DNA from: Allomuricauda sp.
GTDB taxonomy: Bacteria; Bacteroidota; Bacteroidia; Flavobacteriales; Flavobacteriaceae
Length of the DNA stretch: 48,941 bases
Assembly (NCBI GenBank): GCA_030148335.1
Contig: JASBTQ010000046.1
Location: 1 to 48,941 of the forward strand
Direction of reading: 5' to 3'
In this document: positions 15,276 to 24,146 of the stretch, piece by piece
How positions within the stretch are numbered: position 1 is the stretch's first letter
Layout of the letters: every line of letters starts with the position of its first letter
The notes under the pieces: generated by a model
What the model was told of the DNA's origin: nothing
What the model saw: only the letters and a program-made list of their open reading frames with translations
Databases searched by the model: none
Position numbers and translations under genes: made by a program

Positions 15276-15871
15276 AAGTGGACGAGTTGGGTTTTGTAAA
15301 ATTCGATCATTTTTTGCACTTCGTCAAAACCGGCCTTTTTCAGTTCCTCACTGATGTTCCCCTGTGATTTGCCGAGCAACGATGCCAGCTCCCTTTGGTT
15401 CATTTCCGGGTTTTCGATGGCACTTTTCACCGTTTTTGAAATGGCGGGCGTCCAATTGTCCATGGTCAACAAGGCCAGTTCCAAGAGCAGGTTGATGTGT
15501 CCGTCAAAGCTGGCATTGGACGTTTTTATGGCCAGGTTCTGCTTTTTTAGGTTTTCGAAGCCCTTGCCCGAATATACAAAAGCTTCCCCGTTGGATTCCG
15601 TGATCTTTTCTGCGTCGTATGTCTTTTCTCCCAACCCGATGGCAATCCTAACGTCCATTTGGCGTACCTGTTTCAGGCAGGCCTTAATATACACGGCGGC
15701 TTCCAATGCCTGTTCCGGTTCGGTCTGCAACTGAAAACTGTCGCCCCTATAAATTTCCCACTCGGAAGGTTCATTTCCAAAGCGGTCCAGGGCCTGTTTC
15801 AAGAGGGGGAGCCATTCGGAGGTCTTGTGTTCCGTGGAATTTTTGATGTCACCTGTGAGTACTGCAACCAT
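15272..15871 (-). CDS. SatD-family protein with C-terminal HTH
   Basis: A 199-aa protein. Residues 1-110 match the SatD-type domain: MVAVLTGDIKNST at the start, then IYRGDSFQ and VRIAIGLGE. This pattern resembles a degenerate nucleotide-cyclase/GGDEF-like fold. The C-terminal part (about 140-190) has an HTH: MNQRELASLLGKSQGNISEELKKAG. It is co-translated with the DUF3307 membrane protein. The 28-base repeats just upstream are likely its binding sites, so it probably senses a ligand and controls its own operon. The repressor role is inferred. Confidence 0.82.
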   Translation of the reverse strand: MVAVLTGDIKNSTEHKTSEWLPLLKQALDRFGNEPSEWEIYRGDSFQLQTEPEQALEAAVYIKACLKQVRQMDVRIAIGLGEKTYDAEKITESNGEAFVYSGKGFENLKKQNLAIKTSNASFDGHINLLLELALLTMDNWTPAISKTVKSAIENPEMNQRELASLLGKSQGNISEELKKAGFDEVQKMIEFYKTQLVHL

Positions 15872-15913
15872 TTGCTGTAATTGAAATATCCGCCAAAAAG
15901 CAGATAAATTAAA

Positions 15914-15977
15914 ATATCTGTTTATTTACAGATAATCAAATATATCTGTTTATTTGTAGATAATCAAAAATATCTGT
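15914..15977. promoter_or_regulatory. 28-base tandem operator upstream of the SatD-like operon
   Basis: A 28-base unit is repeated about 2.3 times: ATCTGT half-sites fall at 15916, 15944 and 15972. The first copy is a perfect inverted repeat, ATCTGT-TTATTT-ACAGAT (15916-15933); the second has one mismatch (15944-15961). On the minus strand the repeats contain TATATTTG and TATTTTTG, which fit the -7 box, so promoter and operator are interleaved. This is the only visible control region for the SatD-DUF3307 pair. Confidence 0.7.
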
Positions 15978-16037
15978 AAAAGTTTTTTGGGGAAAAAGGC
16001 ATCGATGGTCCTTGATGCAAAGTGGCATAAAAAAAGA

Positions 16038-16063
16038 AGCCGCGACCATGGCACGGCGCGGCT
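16038..16063 (-). terminator. Terminator of the Spy/CpxP-like gene
   Basis: The inverted repeat AGCCGCG (16038-16044) and CGCGGCT (16057-16063) is followed on the minus strand by TCTTTTTTTATG. It lies 22 bases after the stop of the Spy/CpxP-like gene. Confidence 0.8.
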
Positions 16064-16085
16064 CCTCAAAAATCAACAAAAAACA

Positions 16086-16541
16086 TTATCCTCTGCTTCC
16101 TCTCTGCTGCATTCTCTTTTTGCCATGCATGGCTTTTTGTTTTTTCATCTTTTTCCAGGACTGGTACTGCTCGTCATCCAGTATTTCCTTCATTTTGGTC
16201 TGAATGGCAATCTGGTGGTCCAACCGGGCATTCTCCATTTTAAACCTTTCTTCGGAAGTGGGTTTCTGCCATTCGCCACTTTCCTTTTTCGCCTTCATTT
16301 CTTCCCATTTCTCCTTGCGAGACTTGGCCTCGTCCAAATGGAACTTCATTATTTCTTCCTGCTGGGCCTTGGTGAGGTCCAGGGCCAAGGTCATTTTTTT
16401 GGTCTGCAACGTGGCCATCTGTTCTGCGGTCAGGTCCATTTTTGGGCCTTTTCCAAATCTTTGACCCTCATTTTTTTGGGCTACCGCACCAAGACTGGTG
16501 AGCAACAACACCATTACTGCTAATCGTTTCATATGCTTCAT
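16086..16541 (-). CDS. Spy/CpxP-like (LTXXQ) periplasmic protein
   Basis: A 151-aa secreted helical protein; signal peptide MKHMKRLAVMVLLLTSLGAVAQ. The mature part is highly charged, with MDLTAEQMATLQTKKMTLAL and DLTKAQQEEIMKFHLD. These LTxxQ motifs are typical of Spy/CpxP-like ATP-independent periplasmic chaperones or stress sensors. The C-terminus is strongly basic (KKMKKQKAMHGKKRMQQRG). Length is usual for the family. The gene stands alone, with its own terminator. The function is inferred from the family. Confidence 0.8.
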   Translation of the reverse strand: MKHMKRLAVMVLLLTSLGAVAQKNEGQRFGKGPKMDLTAEQMATLQTKKMTLALDLTKAQQEEIMKFHLDEAKSRKEKWEEMKAKKESGEWQKPTSEERFKMENARLDHQIAIQTKMKEILDDEQYQSWKKMKKQKAMHGKKRMQQRGSRG

Positions 16542-16637
16542 TTTTAATGATTTGTTCCTTGGACGGCGATAGGGTCCATCGGTTTAATCACAAAAGCATG
16601 AATTGGGACATTTTTAACAATGGGTGTTTGAAGGAAA

Positions 16638-16826
16638 CTATCTGTTTTCCTCCTCAAGGTCTTTCTTGGGATCTTCCAAATCTTCGGCATCTTGGAACTC
16701 AGCCTCTACGTAAGTTTTGGAATTGAGATTGTCTTGGAAACGGTCTTGTTGCTCCACTTCGTAGTAAATGATGGAAGCAATCACAAAACAGGAAAAATAG
16801 ATGAGGCTTTTTGTCTTGTAGGTCAT
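16638..16826 (-). CDS. 62-aa small membrane protein, unknown
   Basis: An N-terminal membrane segment (SLIYFSCFVIASIIYY, residues 7-22) is followed by an acidic tail rich in Glu and Asp (EDLEDPKKDLEEENR). The start is preceded by an AT-rich promoter-like stretch, and it does not overlap another gene. I recognise no family. The acidic tail suggests an interaction or structural role. It could be over-predicted, but the composition is protein-like. Confidence 0.55.
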   Translation of the reverse strand: MTYKTKSLIYFSCFVIASIIYYEVEQQDRFQDNLNSKTYVEAEFQDAEDLEDPKKDLEEENR

Positions 16827-16924
16827 GTTATGGTGATTTGGGATTACTAAAGTAATAAAACCATTTCACAATCAGACTGATATGTTGCGAAAACCACTAT
16901 TTTATATGTGAAAAGAACAAAAAA

Positions 16925-16960
16925 TAAGGTGTAGCCAGCTTTTATACCGACTACACCTTA
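16925..16960 (-). terminator. Terminator of the metalloprotease gene
   Basis: A perfect 10-bp stem TAAGGTGTAG / CTACACCTTA with a 16-base loop, followed on the minus strand by a TTTTTTG tract. It lies 26 bases after the metalloprotease stop codon. Confidence 0.8.
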
Positions 16961-16985
16961 AAGGAAAATTTCCTACAAAGAATGT

Positions 16986-19484
16986 CTATTTTGGATCTAG
17001 GATTAGATCGATGCGTTCCAGGGCATCCTGCAGATGGTATCGGCTCATCGCATCCGAGGTGCGCGACAGTCCGTTTCGGATGTCCCTCTTCAGGTTGTTG
17101 AGCTCTCCCCGGGCCACGGAACGGATATCCGATTGGCTCGTGTTGATGGCCGTGGATTTGCGATATCCCCCAAAATCTTCTTGTTTTTCTTGATTTTCAG
17201 CGGTCATGAGGTAAGCCAAGCGATCGATGTGTGCTTTTTGAAGGTTTCTTCTATAAGTGTCTATGGCTTTTCCGCTTCTGGTCTCGGACCATATTCCGTT
17301 GCGAAGGTCCTGCATCATTTCCAAAAGGCCATAGGCATTTTTCCCGTTGATGGTCTCGTTTTCGATGATCCGTGCCAATTTGCCCAACTGCAACATGGTG
17401 TTGAGGTAGCGCTCTTGCATGGAACGGATGCGCTCCACCGATCCAGAATATTCAATCTTGTTGAAGATACTTTGATCGATCAACCATTCCGGGGTCTCAA
17501 AAAGTTGTTCCTGCATGAATTTCATGCTGTTCTTCTGATGTTCTTTGCTCACATGGGTGTAAACAGCCCCTTCTTGATCGGCTGTTTTGTGGTATTCGTA
17601 AACACCTCCTATGTTGTTGGATACATGGCCCATATACCTTTGGAACTGCGCAACGACCTGACCGTAAAGTATGTCCAAGTCATCATAGTTCTCACCGGCT
17701 TCAGTGGTCCATTCCATAAGGTTGGGCACAATGCGTTTCAGGTTGGCGATCCCGTACATACTGGCCTTGATGGCGTCGTCGCCCAAATCCTCGGTCTGTG
17801 AGCTCGGATCGTGGATGTCACCCACTTGCTGGTGACCAAATCGGTACATGGGGTCACCCGCATGCTCCAAGATCCAACTGTTCAAAATTGGTTTTTCGTC
17901 TTCTGCGGTCTTGTCCAAAATGGGTCGGTACCCCCAGCTGATGGCATATTTGTCATACACGCCGATATTGGGCATCAGGGCAACCCCATCGTCACCGGGC
18001 TGGGCCACATAATTGAACCGTGCATAGTCCATAATGGAAGGAGCGGTACCATTTTTCTGGGTGAAACTTGCCGAACGCAAGGAGTCTACGGGATAGGCAA
18101 CACTGCTGCCCATGTTGTGCGGCAGTCCCAAGGTGTGACCCACTTCATGGGAAGAAACAAAACGGATCAACCTGCCCATGATATCCTTTTTGAACTCCAC
18201 TTTCCTGGCCTCTGGGTTGATGGCCGCCGTTTGGACAAAATACCAATTGCGGAGCAAAGTCATTACATTATGGTACCAATTGATGTCGGACTCCAAGATC
18301 TCACCGCTTCTGGGGTCGCTCACGTGGGGGCCATTGGCATTGGGAATTGGGGAGGCCAAGTAACGCACTACGGAATATCGCACATCTTCTGGGGACCATT
18401 CGGGGTCTTCCTCGGGTGATGGGGGATCTTTGGCGATGATGGCGTTCTTGAACCCTGCTGCCTCAAAGGCAACCTGCCAATCCTCGATTCCTTGTTTGAT
18501 GAACGGAACCCATTCTTTTGGGGTGGCGCGATCTACATAATATATAATGGGCTTTTTGGGCTCAACGAGCTCCCCGGCCTTGAATTTTTCAATGTCCTCA
18601 TCCTTGACCTCCAATCTCCAGCGGTCCAGATAGGTCACCGTTTTGCTCTCTTGGGCATCCAGACCATAATCCACCTGTCCTCTGGCGAACCAGCCCACAC
18701 GCTCATCAAAATAGCGGCGTTTCATCGGTTCTTTTGGCAATAGGATCATGGAGTTGTTGATCTCGATGGAAATGGAACCCAAACTGGCGTTGCTTGGTGG
18801 ATCACTGGAGGCATAGGTCTTTACGTGGCGCGCCTCGATGTTCAGCGGATAACTTTTAATGGACTCGATATAGCTCCTCTCGTTGTCCAACCGGGACACC
18901 TTGTAGCGTTTGCGGTATCCATCGGGCAATCCAAGTGCGTTCACATCTTTGGTGAACAGGGGATCTACCTCGATGACCGTGGCGGGGTTCAGCGAATCTT
19001 TTTTGTTGAACGCCTTGATGTCAAAAGCATACAGCACAGGTTCAAAATTGGAATTGACCACGGCTTCGTGTACGGGAAGCGAATCGGCGGCCACATTTTC
19101 ATAGGATGCGACACGCAATAGGATCTGCTTGGGCCGTTTTTCCCAACGAAGTACCTGGGTATTGATTTTGCCTCCGCCAAAACCGATACCCGTAGCGGTC
19201 TTGGAGATACGGGTCACCATCAACATTTCCCTGTTCAATAGCGAATCGGGGATTTCATAGTAAAATTTGTCATCGACCGTGTGGACACTGAAAAGACCTG
19301 CATCCGTTTTGGCGTCTTTGGTAATGACTTTGTCATAAGGCTGGATTTCACCTGGTTTGGGTTTGTCCTCCTTTTTTTGCTCGGTGTCTTTCTTTTTCTT
19401 TTTGAAAAGTTGGGCCTCCGCGGTTTGGTAGCAGCCCAATAAAACCATCAATACGAATAGTTGGGGTAAAACTCTTTTTATCAT
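16986..19484 (-). CDS. Secreted zinc-dependent metalloprotease (DUF5117/DUF5118 type)
   Basis: An 832-aa exported protein with a signal peptide (MIKRVLPQLFVLMVLLGC, possibly a lipobox) and a Lys/Glu-rich segment. The N-terminal 250 residues match DUF5118/DUF5117 (LFSVHTVDDKFYYEIPDSLL). The catalytic motif HEVGHTLGLPH at 446-456 is a metzincin-type HExxHxxGxxH zinc site, followed by a Met-turn candidate in APSIMDYARFNYVAQPGD. A helical C-terminal region follows (DUF4953-like). Such proteases are common in Bacteroidota and face the periplasm or cell surface. The gene is monocistronic, with a clear terminator. The substrate is unknown. Confidence 0.9.
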   Translation of the reverse strand: MIKRVLPQLFVLMVLLGCYQTAEAQLFKKKKKDTEQKKEDKPKPGEIQPYDKVITKDAKTDAGLFSVHTVDDKFYYEIPDSLLNREMLMVTRISKTATGIGFGGGKINTQVLRWEKRPKQILLRVASYENVAADSLPVHEAVVNSNFEPVLYAFDIKAFNKKDSLNPATVIEVDPLFTKDVNALGLPDGYRKRYKVSRLDNERSYIESIKSYPLNIEARHVKTYASSDPPSNASLGSISIEINNSMILLPKEPMKRRYFDERVGWFARGQVDYGLDAQESKTVTYLDRWRLEVKDEDIEKFKAGELVEPKKPIIYYVDRATPKEWVPFIKQGIEDWQVAFEAAGFKNAIIAKDPPSPEEDPEWSPEDVRYSVVRYLASPIPNANGPHVSDPRSGEILESDINWYHNVMTLLRNWYFVQTAAINPEARKVEFKKDIMGRLIRFVSSHEVGHTLGLPHNMGSSVAYPVDSLRSASFTQKNGTAPSIMDYARFNYVAQPGDDGVALMPNIGVYDKYAISWGYRPILDKTAEDEKPILNSWILEHAGDPMYRFGHQQVGDIHDPSSQTEDLGDDAIKASMYGIANLKRIVPNLMEWTTEAGENYDDLDILYGQVVAQFQRYMGHVSNNIGGVYEYHKTADQEGAVYTHVSKEHQKNSMKFMQEQLFETPEWLIDQSIFNKIEYSGSVERIRSMQERYLNTMLQLGKLARIIENETINGKNAYGLLEMMQDLRNGIWSETRSGKAIDTYRRNLQKAHIDRLAYLMTAENQEKQEDFGGYRKSTAINTSQSDIRSVARGELNNLKRDIRNGLSRTSDAMSRYHLQDALERIDLILDPK

Positions 19485-19749
19485 TATATGTTAGTTTGGA
19501 TAACTTAAAACATCCAAAGAACCTAAAAATGATCAAAACATACTGTTAAATAAATACTAACGCAAAGTTTTTTACAGAAAAATGAAACCTTCGGGAGTCC
19601 TGCGTTTTATTGGCACTCCCCGCTGAAACCCCATCTATTGCTGGATTGGTGGGGAATCGGGTTTTCGTTAAAATATCGTAAAAGCTGTAACAATTCAAAA
19701 TGTCCATAGTCTTATAAGCATATCATCAATCAAAAAATTCAATCAAAAA

Positions 19750-20469
19750 ATGAACAAGTTATTAATCATCTATGGTAGTGTTCTATTGTGTAGTTCCGCC
19801 ATGGCAAACGACCAGCAAAAAACCGTGGTTGTACAGGACAGACCTGAGACCGTCGGTACATTGGAGAACAATTTTACTGCACTGAATATTGGTGCTGATT
19901 GGAGTGGATCAACCAACGAGATGTCCGATTGGACCTATGAGTTGAATTTGAATGAAATAGAGTATGTAGAGGAAGAGCCGGAAATAGACCTCGGTTTTGA
20001 TACCTCGGATTATCTTCCAAAGGATTTTAATCCCTACGCAAGCTATTTTGATCTGAATTCCGTCATATATCTCGAAAACGAAGTTGAACCAAGTCTAGGA
20101 TTTGATACCCGAAAATATCTTCCTACAGATTTTGACCCTTATTCCGAGGTGGTGGACGTACATTCCATCAACTATATGGAAGACGAGGATATGGATCTAG
20201 GTTTCAATACGTGGGACTATTTGCCCGAAGGTTTTTCACCCTATGAGGTCTATGTGGATCTAAAATCCATCCCCTATGTGGAGGACGAGATCGAACTCGA
20301 ACTGGGATTGGACAGTACTTACGAGCTTCCTGCGGATTTTAATCCTTACACCAGTGTGGTGGCCATAAGCGGCATCAACTACATGGAAGATGAAGAAATG
20401 GAACTGGGCTTCGATACGTCAAAGTATCTCCCTGAAGGTTTTGACCCCTACTCCGGGTCAATACAGTAA
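19750..20469 (+). CDS. Secreted acidic protein with five ~35-aa repeats
   Basis: A 239-aa protein with a signal peptide (MNKLLIIYGSVLLCSSAMA). Five tandem repeats of about 34-36 residues start near residue 75. Each follows the plan I-x-Y-x-E-x-E, then LGFDTSxYLP, then DFxPY, then a variable VDLxS link. The repeats are very acidic, and DFNPY/DFDPY is the most constant part. The protein is small, exported and has no other domain. Acidic repeats could bind calcium or basic surfaces, but I know of no proven function. It ends in a strong terminator, so it is monocistronic. Confidence 0.85.
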   Translation: MNKLLIIYGSVLLCSSAMANDQQKTVVVQDRPETVGTLENNFTALNIGADWSGSTNEMSDWTYELNLNEIEYVEEEPEIDLGFDTSDYLPKDFNPYASYFDLNSVIYLENEVEPSLGFDTRKYLPTDFDPYSEVVDVHSINYMEDEDMDLGFNTWDYLPEGFSPYEVYVDLKSIPYVEDEIELELGLDSTYELPADFNPYTSVVAISGINYMEDEEMELGFDTSKYLPEGFDPYSGSIQ

Positions 20470-20505
20470 AATGTTTTTCATTTTACAACTTATTTGAGTT
20501 AGCTG

Positions 20506-20532
20506 AAAAAACCCCTCGATCGAGGGGTTTTT
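20506..20532 (+). terminator. Terminator after the repeat protein
   Basis: The palindrome ACCCCTCGA/TCGAGGGGT is flanked by an A-tract and a T-tract, so it works as an intrinsic terminator in either direction. The motif TTTGAGTTAG (20493-20502) sits just before it. Confidence 0.88.
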
Positions 20533-20670
20533 GTTTTTCAGACCTCTTTTTGTAGTAAATCGATAGGCAATCTGGCGGTTAACAAAAAATAACACCGTTT
20601 CGTTCAAAATAAGGAACAGCAACAAAAAAGAGGCGTCATTGCGAAATGTGCAATATTTGAAATCATTTAG

Positions 20671-20690
20671 AATATGTTTTTTAACATATT
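20671..20690. promoter_or_regulatory. 8-bp inverted repeat in the 20470-20918 gap
   Basis: AATATGTT-TTTT-AACATATT is a perfect dyad about 110 bases before the candidate RNA promoter. It may be a protein-binding site or a small hairpin. The rest of 20533-20760 shows no gene and no clear feature. Confidence 0.3.
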
Positions 20691-20794
20691 TCAGTTTGAG
20701 GTGAATTATATTTCGAATGTGATTTTTCCGGCCTTCGTTAACAAAAGGCTAATTATAATAATCTTTACGCGAAGTGGTCATACCTTTGTATCAT

Positions 20795-20922
20795 CAAAGT
20801 GCTGGTTGAGTCCCAGCGCTGATAAGAGTGAGTAACATAAGGTTGAGTTAGTTTCTTACATTTTTTTGAGTTAGTTAGTTTGTGAATGGCCCTTCCACCC
20901 GGAGGGGCCATTTATTTTTTAG
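20795..20922 (+). ncRNA. Candidate small RNA with its own promoter and terminator
   Basis: A TACCTTTG box (20781-20788) fits the -7 consensus, though no good -33 box is seen. The predicted transcript starts near 20795 with an 8-bp hairpin AGTGCTGG/CCAGCGCT (20798-20820). It then contains TTGAGTTAGTT twice, and ends in a 12-bp terminator. There is no ATG before the terminator hairpin, so it is unlikely to encode a peptide. No gene upstream on the plus strand explains the terminator, because the previous transcript already ends at 20532. Length is about 125 nt. Confidence 0.45.
20885..20920 (+). terminator. Strong plus-strand terminator facing the SLC13 gene
   Basis: A 12-bp stem (AATGGCCC plus TTCC pairing with GGAG plus GGGCCATT, with one G-U pair) closes a four-base ACCC loop and is followed by TTTATTTTTT. 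The T-tract is on the plus strand, so it ends rightward transcription. It may also help to end the convergent SLC13 transcript. Confidence 0.85.
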
Positions 20923-22349
20923 AACAGTAGGGGAATGACGAACTGGAACGTAAAGACCAATAGGACCACTGCAATCAGGTTGAGGATGATTCCGACCCTG
21001 GCCATTTGAGGAATTTTGACATACCCGCTGGCAAACACGATGGCGTTCGGGGGTGTGGCCATGGGCAGCATGAAAGCACAACTACTGGCAATCGTGACAG
21101 GGACCAGCAAATACAGAATGGGCACGTCCAAACCTATGGCGATACCCGCCACGACGGGTGCCAAGACGGCCACTAGGGCCACATTGCTCATCAGTTCCGT
21201 CATAAAGAGCATCAACAGGATCAGCAAGGTGGCCGTGAACAGGATACTGATCTCGCTTTGGGCAATGGCATTGGCCACCATATCCACAATGCCACTGGTG
21301 GACATTCCCTCGGCAAGCGCAAGCCCGCCGCCGAACAATATCAAAATGCCCCAGGCCAGTTTGGAGGTATCTTTCCATTCAATGATGAAATCTCCCTTCT
21401 TCATATTATAGGGCACAGCGAACAACGCGATCGCCGCAAAAATGCTGATCATGGTGTCGGTGAGTCCCAATTGGGGGAAAATACTGTTGATCAAGGTCCT
21501 AAAAATCCATAGGAACACGGTGATGCCAAATATGACGAGGACCATCTTTTCCTTGCCAGAGGTCGGGCCCAGTTTGTCAAGCTCGGTATGGATCACTTCT
21601 TTGGATGCATTGAACTTGAGCCCACGGCTGGGGAACATCCATTTCACCAACACCAGATACGAAATACCGATCATAATGATGGAAAATGGCAGACCGATGG
21701 TCATCCATTTCAAAAAGGAAATCTCAATATTGTACTCATTTTCCAAAAGGCCGATCAACACCGAGTTGGGTGGAGTCCCGATCACGGTCGCAATCCCACC
21801 CGCATTGGCCGAAAAGGCAATACCCAACATCACACTGAGGGCAAAGTTCTCATCGTTCTTGGTGAAACCGTCCGCATCGTTGATCAATAGGTTGATCACG
21901 GACAGGGCTATGGGCAGCATCACCACGGTACTGGCGGTATTGCTGATCCACATGCTCAAGGTCGCCGTCGCGATCATGAACCCCAAAATGACCTTGTTGG
22001 GTGTGGTTCCCGTCAGCCGGATAATGTTCAGGGCGATCCGTTTGTGCAGATTGACCTTCTCCAAAGCCAGGGCCATCACAAACCCACCAAAGAAGAGGAA
22101 CACAATGGGACTGCCATAGTTGGCGCCTACCTCCGCGATGGGCAAAATCTTTAGAATAGGTAGCAAGAGCAGGGGCAGAAGGGCCGTCACCGATATGGAG
22201 ACTGCCTCGGTAATCCACCAGATCAGCATCCAGATGGCGACCGAAATTACGGGGTCCCCTTTTTCCGAAACCAGTTCGAAGGGCAGATTGTTCAATATCA
22301 AGAAAGCGACGGGTCCCAAAATGAGCCCTATTTTTTTGCTTAGGTCCAT
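20919..22349 (-). CDS. SLC13/DASS family sodium-coupled anion symporter
   Basis: A 476-aa protein with 11 or more hydrophobic segments. The two family signatures are visible: MWISNTASTVVMLPIALSV near residue 133 (the SNT motif) and SSCAFMLPMATPPNAIVFAS near residue 418 (the second SxT-like loop with TPPN). These line the sodium and substrate site of dicarboxylate, citrate and sulfate symporters. It imports di- or tricarboxylates or sulfate with sodium; the exact substrate is not readable. It starts 43 bases after the end of lysS on the same strand, so the two may share a transcript. Confidence 0.92.
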   Translation of the reverse strand: MDLSKKIGLILGPVAFLILNNLPFELVSEKGDPVISVAIWMLIWWITEAVSISVTALLPLLLLPILKILPIAEVGANYGSPIVFLFFGGFVMALALEKVNLHKRIALNIIRLTGTTPNKVILGFMIATATLSMWISNTASTVVMLPIALSVINLLINDADGFTKNDENFALSVMLGIAFSANAGGIATVIGTPPNSVLIGLLENEYNIEISFLKWMTIGLPFSIIMIGISYLVLVKWMFPSRGLKFNASKEVIHTELDKLGPTSGKEKMVLVIFGITVFLWIFRTLINSIFPQLGLTDTMISIFAAIALFAVPYNMKKGDFIIEWKDTSKLAWGILILFGGGLALAEGMSTSGIVDMVANAIAQSEISILFTATLLILLMLFMTELMSNVALVAVLAPVVAGIAIGLDVPILYLLVPVTIASSCAFMLPMATPPNAIVFASGYVKIPQMARVGIILNLIAVVLLVFTFQFVIPLLF

Positions 22350-22392
22350 ATGGGATCCTAAGCTATGCTTTTTTGGGAAAACTTAAAAATGG

Positions 22393-24081
22393 TTATTTCA
22401 AACGGGCCAAAAGACCGTTATCCGTTTTTTCCACTTGGAACAGCCCATGGTTGGAAAGACTCTTGGTGCTCTTGTCCCATTTTTTGCCGCTCAAACCACT
22501 CTTGTCCTTCAGTTCGCCCAATGGCATTTGGCCAACAGGTTTCAATAGGTCCATGATGATTTTTTCCTCTTCCGTAAGCTCCACTTTTTTCTTTTCAGGG
22601 CGCATTTGTGGGAAGAACAGCACTTCTTGGATGGAGGAATTGTTGGTCATCAACATCACCAAACGGTCTATTCCGATACCAATGCCTGAAGTGGGAGGCA
22701 TGCCGTATTCCAGGGCACGGAGGAAATCCTGATCGATGAACATGGCCTCATCATCCCCTTTTTCGGAGAGTTTGAGTTGGTCCTCAAAACGTTCCCGTTG
22801 GTCAATGGGGTCGTTCAGCTCGGAATAGGCATTGGCCAGCTCCTTGCCGTTCACCATCAACTCAAAACGTTCCGTGAGCTTTGGATTGTTACGGTGCTCT
22901 TTCGTCAATGGGCTCATTTCCTTCGGATAATCGATGATGAAGGTAGGCTGTATGTAGTGGTGCTCACACTTTTCACCAAAGATCTCATCGATCAATTTGC
23001 CCACACCCATGGTATCGTCCACCTCAATGCCCAATGCTTTGGCCGTGCTGCGAAGTTCATCCTCGTTCATGCCTGACACATCGTGGCCGGTGTGTATCTT
23101 GATGGCGCCCAAAATGGGCACCCTAGGATAAGGGGCCTTGAACTCGATATCGTGTGCACCAACCTTCACTTTGGTACTGCCCGTGGCGTCGATAGCCACT
23201 TTTTCCAACAGTTTTTCGGTGGTGTCCATCATCCAGTTATAATCCTTGTAGGCCACGTAGAGTTCCATAACGGTAAACTCGGGATTGTGGGTACGGTCCA
23301 TGCCTTCGTTGCGGAAATCCTTGGCAAATTCATATACACCGTCAAATCCGCCCACAATCAATCGTTTCAGGTACAGTTCGTTGGCGATGCGGAGGTATAA
23401 GGGAATGTTCAGTGCATTGTGGTGCGTCAAAAACGGACGTGCCGCGGCTCCACCGGGAATGGGCTGCAAAATGGGGGTCTCCACCTCCAAATAGCCCTTT
23501 GCGTTGTAAAACTCCCGGATGCTATTGGTAATCTTGGTCCTTTTGATGAAGGTGTCCTTCACCTGAGGGTTCACCACAAGGTCCACATACCGTTGGCGGT
23601 AACGGAGTTCCGGGTCGTTGAAGGCATCGTGCACGGTTCCGTCCTCATCTACCTTTGGTAGGGGAAGGGGGCGCAATGATTTGCTGAGCAGGGTGAAGTT
23701 TTTCACCATCACCGTTTTTTCGCCTACTTGGGTGGTGAACAGTTCGCCTTCCACACCTATGATGTCACCGATGTCCAATAATTTTTTATAGACTTCATTG
23801 TACAGGTCCTTGTCATCGCCGGGACAAATTTCATCACGGTTGAAATAGACCTGAATGCGCCCCTCACTGTCCTGAAGCTCGGCGAAGGATGCCTTGCCCT
23901 GGATCCTGCGGGACATCAACCTACCGGAAATCACCACCTTTTTCCCTTCCTTAAAATCATTCTTGATGCCCTTGGTCGTGGCATCCACAGGATACAATGC
24001 TGCGGGATAGGGGTCGATGCCCATTTCCCTGAGTTTGGTCAATTTTTCCCTTCGAACGATCTCTTGTTCCGATAGTTGCAT
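22393..24081 (-). CDS. lysS: Lysyl-tRNA synthetase, class II
   Basis: A 562-aa enzyme that charges tRNA-Lys. The N-terminal OB-fold anticodon-binding domain (about residues 45-145) includes [20 protein letters not shown]. The class II catalytic core shows [17 protein letters not shown], motif 2 [15 protein letters not shown], and motif 3 [15 protein letters not shown]. The last 60 or so residues (after [15 protein letters not shown]) are a C-terminal extension beyond the bacterial core, ending in a small helical region. The start at [14 protein letters not shown] is typical. Confidence 0.97.
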   Translation of the reverse strand: MQLSEQEIVRREKLTKLREMGIDPYPAALYPVDATTKGIKNDFKEGKKVVISGRLMSRRIQGKASFAELQDSEGRIQVYFNRDEICPGDDKDLYNEVYKKLLDIGDIIGVEGELFTTQVGEKTVMVKNFTLLSKSLRPLPLPKVDEDGTVHDAFNDPELRYRQRYVDLVVNPQVKDTFIKRTKITNSIREFYNAKGYLEVETPILQPIPGGAAARPFLTHHNALNIPLYLRIANELYLKRLIVGGFDGVYEFAKDFRNEGMDRTHNPEFTVMELYVAYKDYNWMMDTTEKLLEKVAIDATGSTKVKVGAHDIEFKAPYPRVPILGAIKIHTGHDVSGMNEDELRSTAKALGIEVDDTMGVGKLIDEIFGEKCEHHYIQPTFIIDYPKEMSPLTKEHRNNPKLTERFELMVNGKELANAYSELNDPIDQRERFEDQLKLSEKGDDEAMFIDQDFLRALEYGMPPTSGIGIGIDRLVMLMTNNSSIQEVLFFPQMRPEKKKVELTEEEKIIMDLLKPVGQMPLGELKDKSGLSGKKWDKSTKSLSNHGLFQVEKTDNGLLARLK

Positions 24082-24093
24082 AGTCTGTAAAAA

Positions 24094-24129
24094 AATTAAA
24101 GCGCAAAATTACACTTTTGCGCTTTAATT
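24094..24129 (-). terminator. 15-bp perfect hairpin between the thioredoxin-like gene and lysS
   Basis: AATTAAAGCGCAAAA (24094-24108) pairs perfectly with TTTTGCGCTTTAATT (24115-24129) around a six-base loop. It lies between the stop of the thioredoxin-like gene and the lysS start. It is probably the terminator of the former (minus-strand tract AATTTTTTTACAG after the stem). lysS should then start from a promoter inside or just after it. Confidence 0.75.
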
Positions 24130-24146
24130 CACTCCCTTGACTGGGT

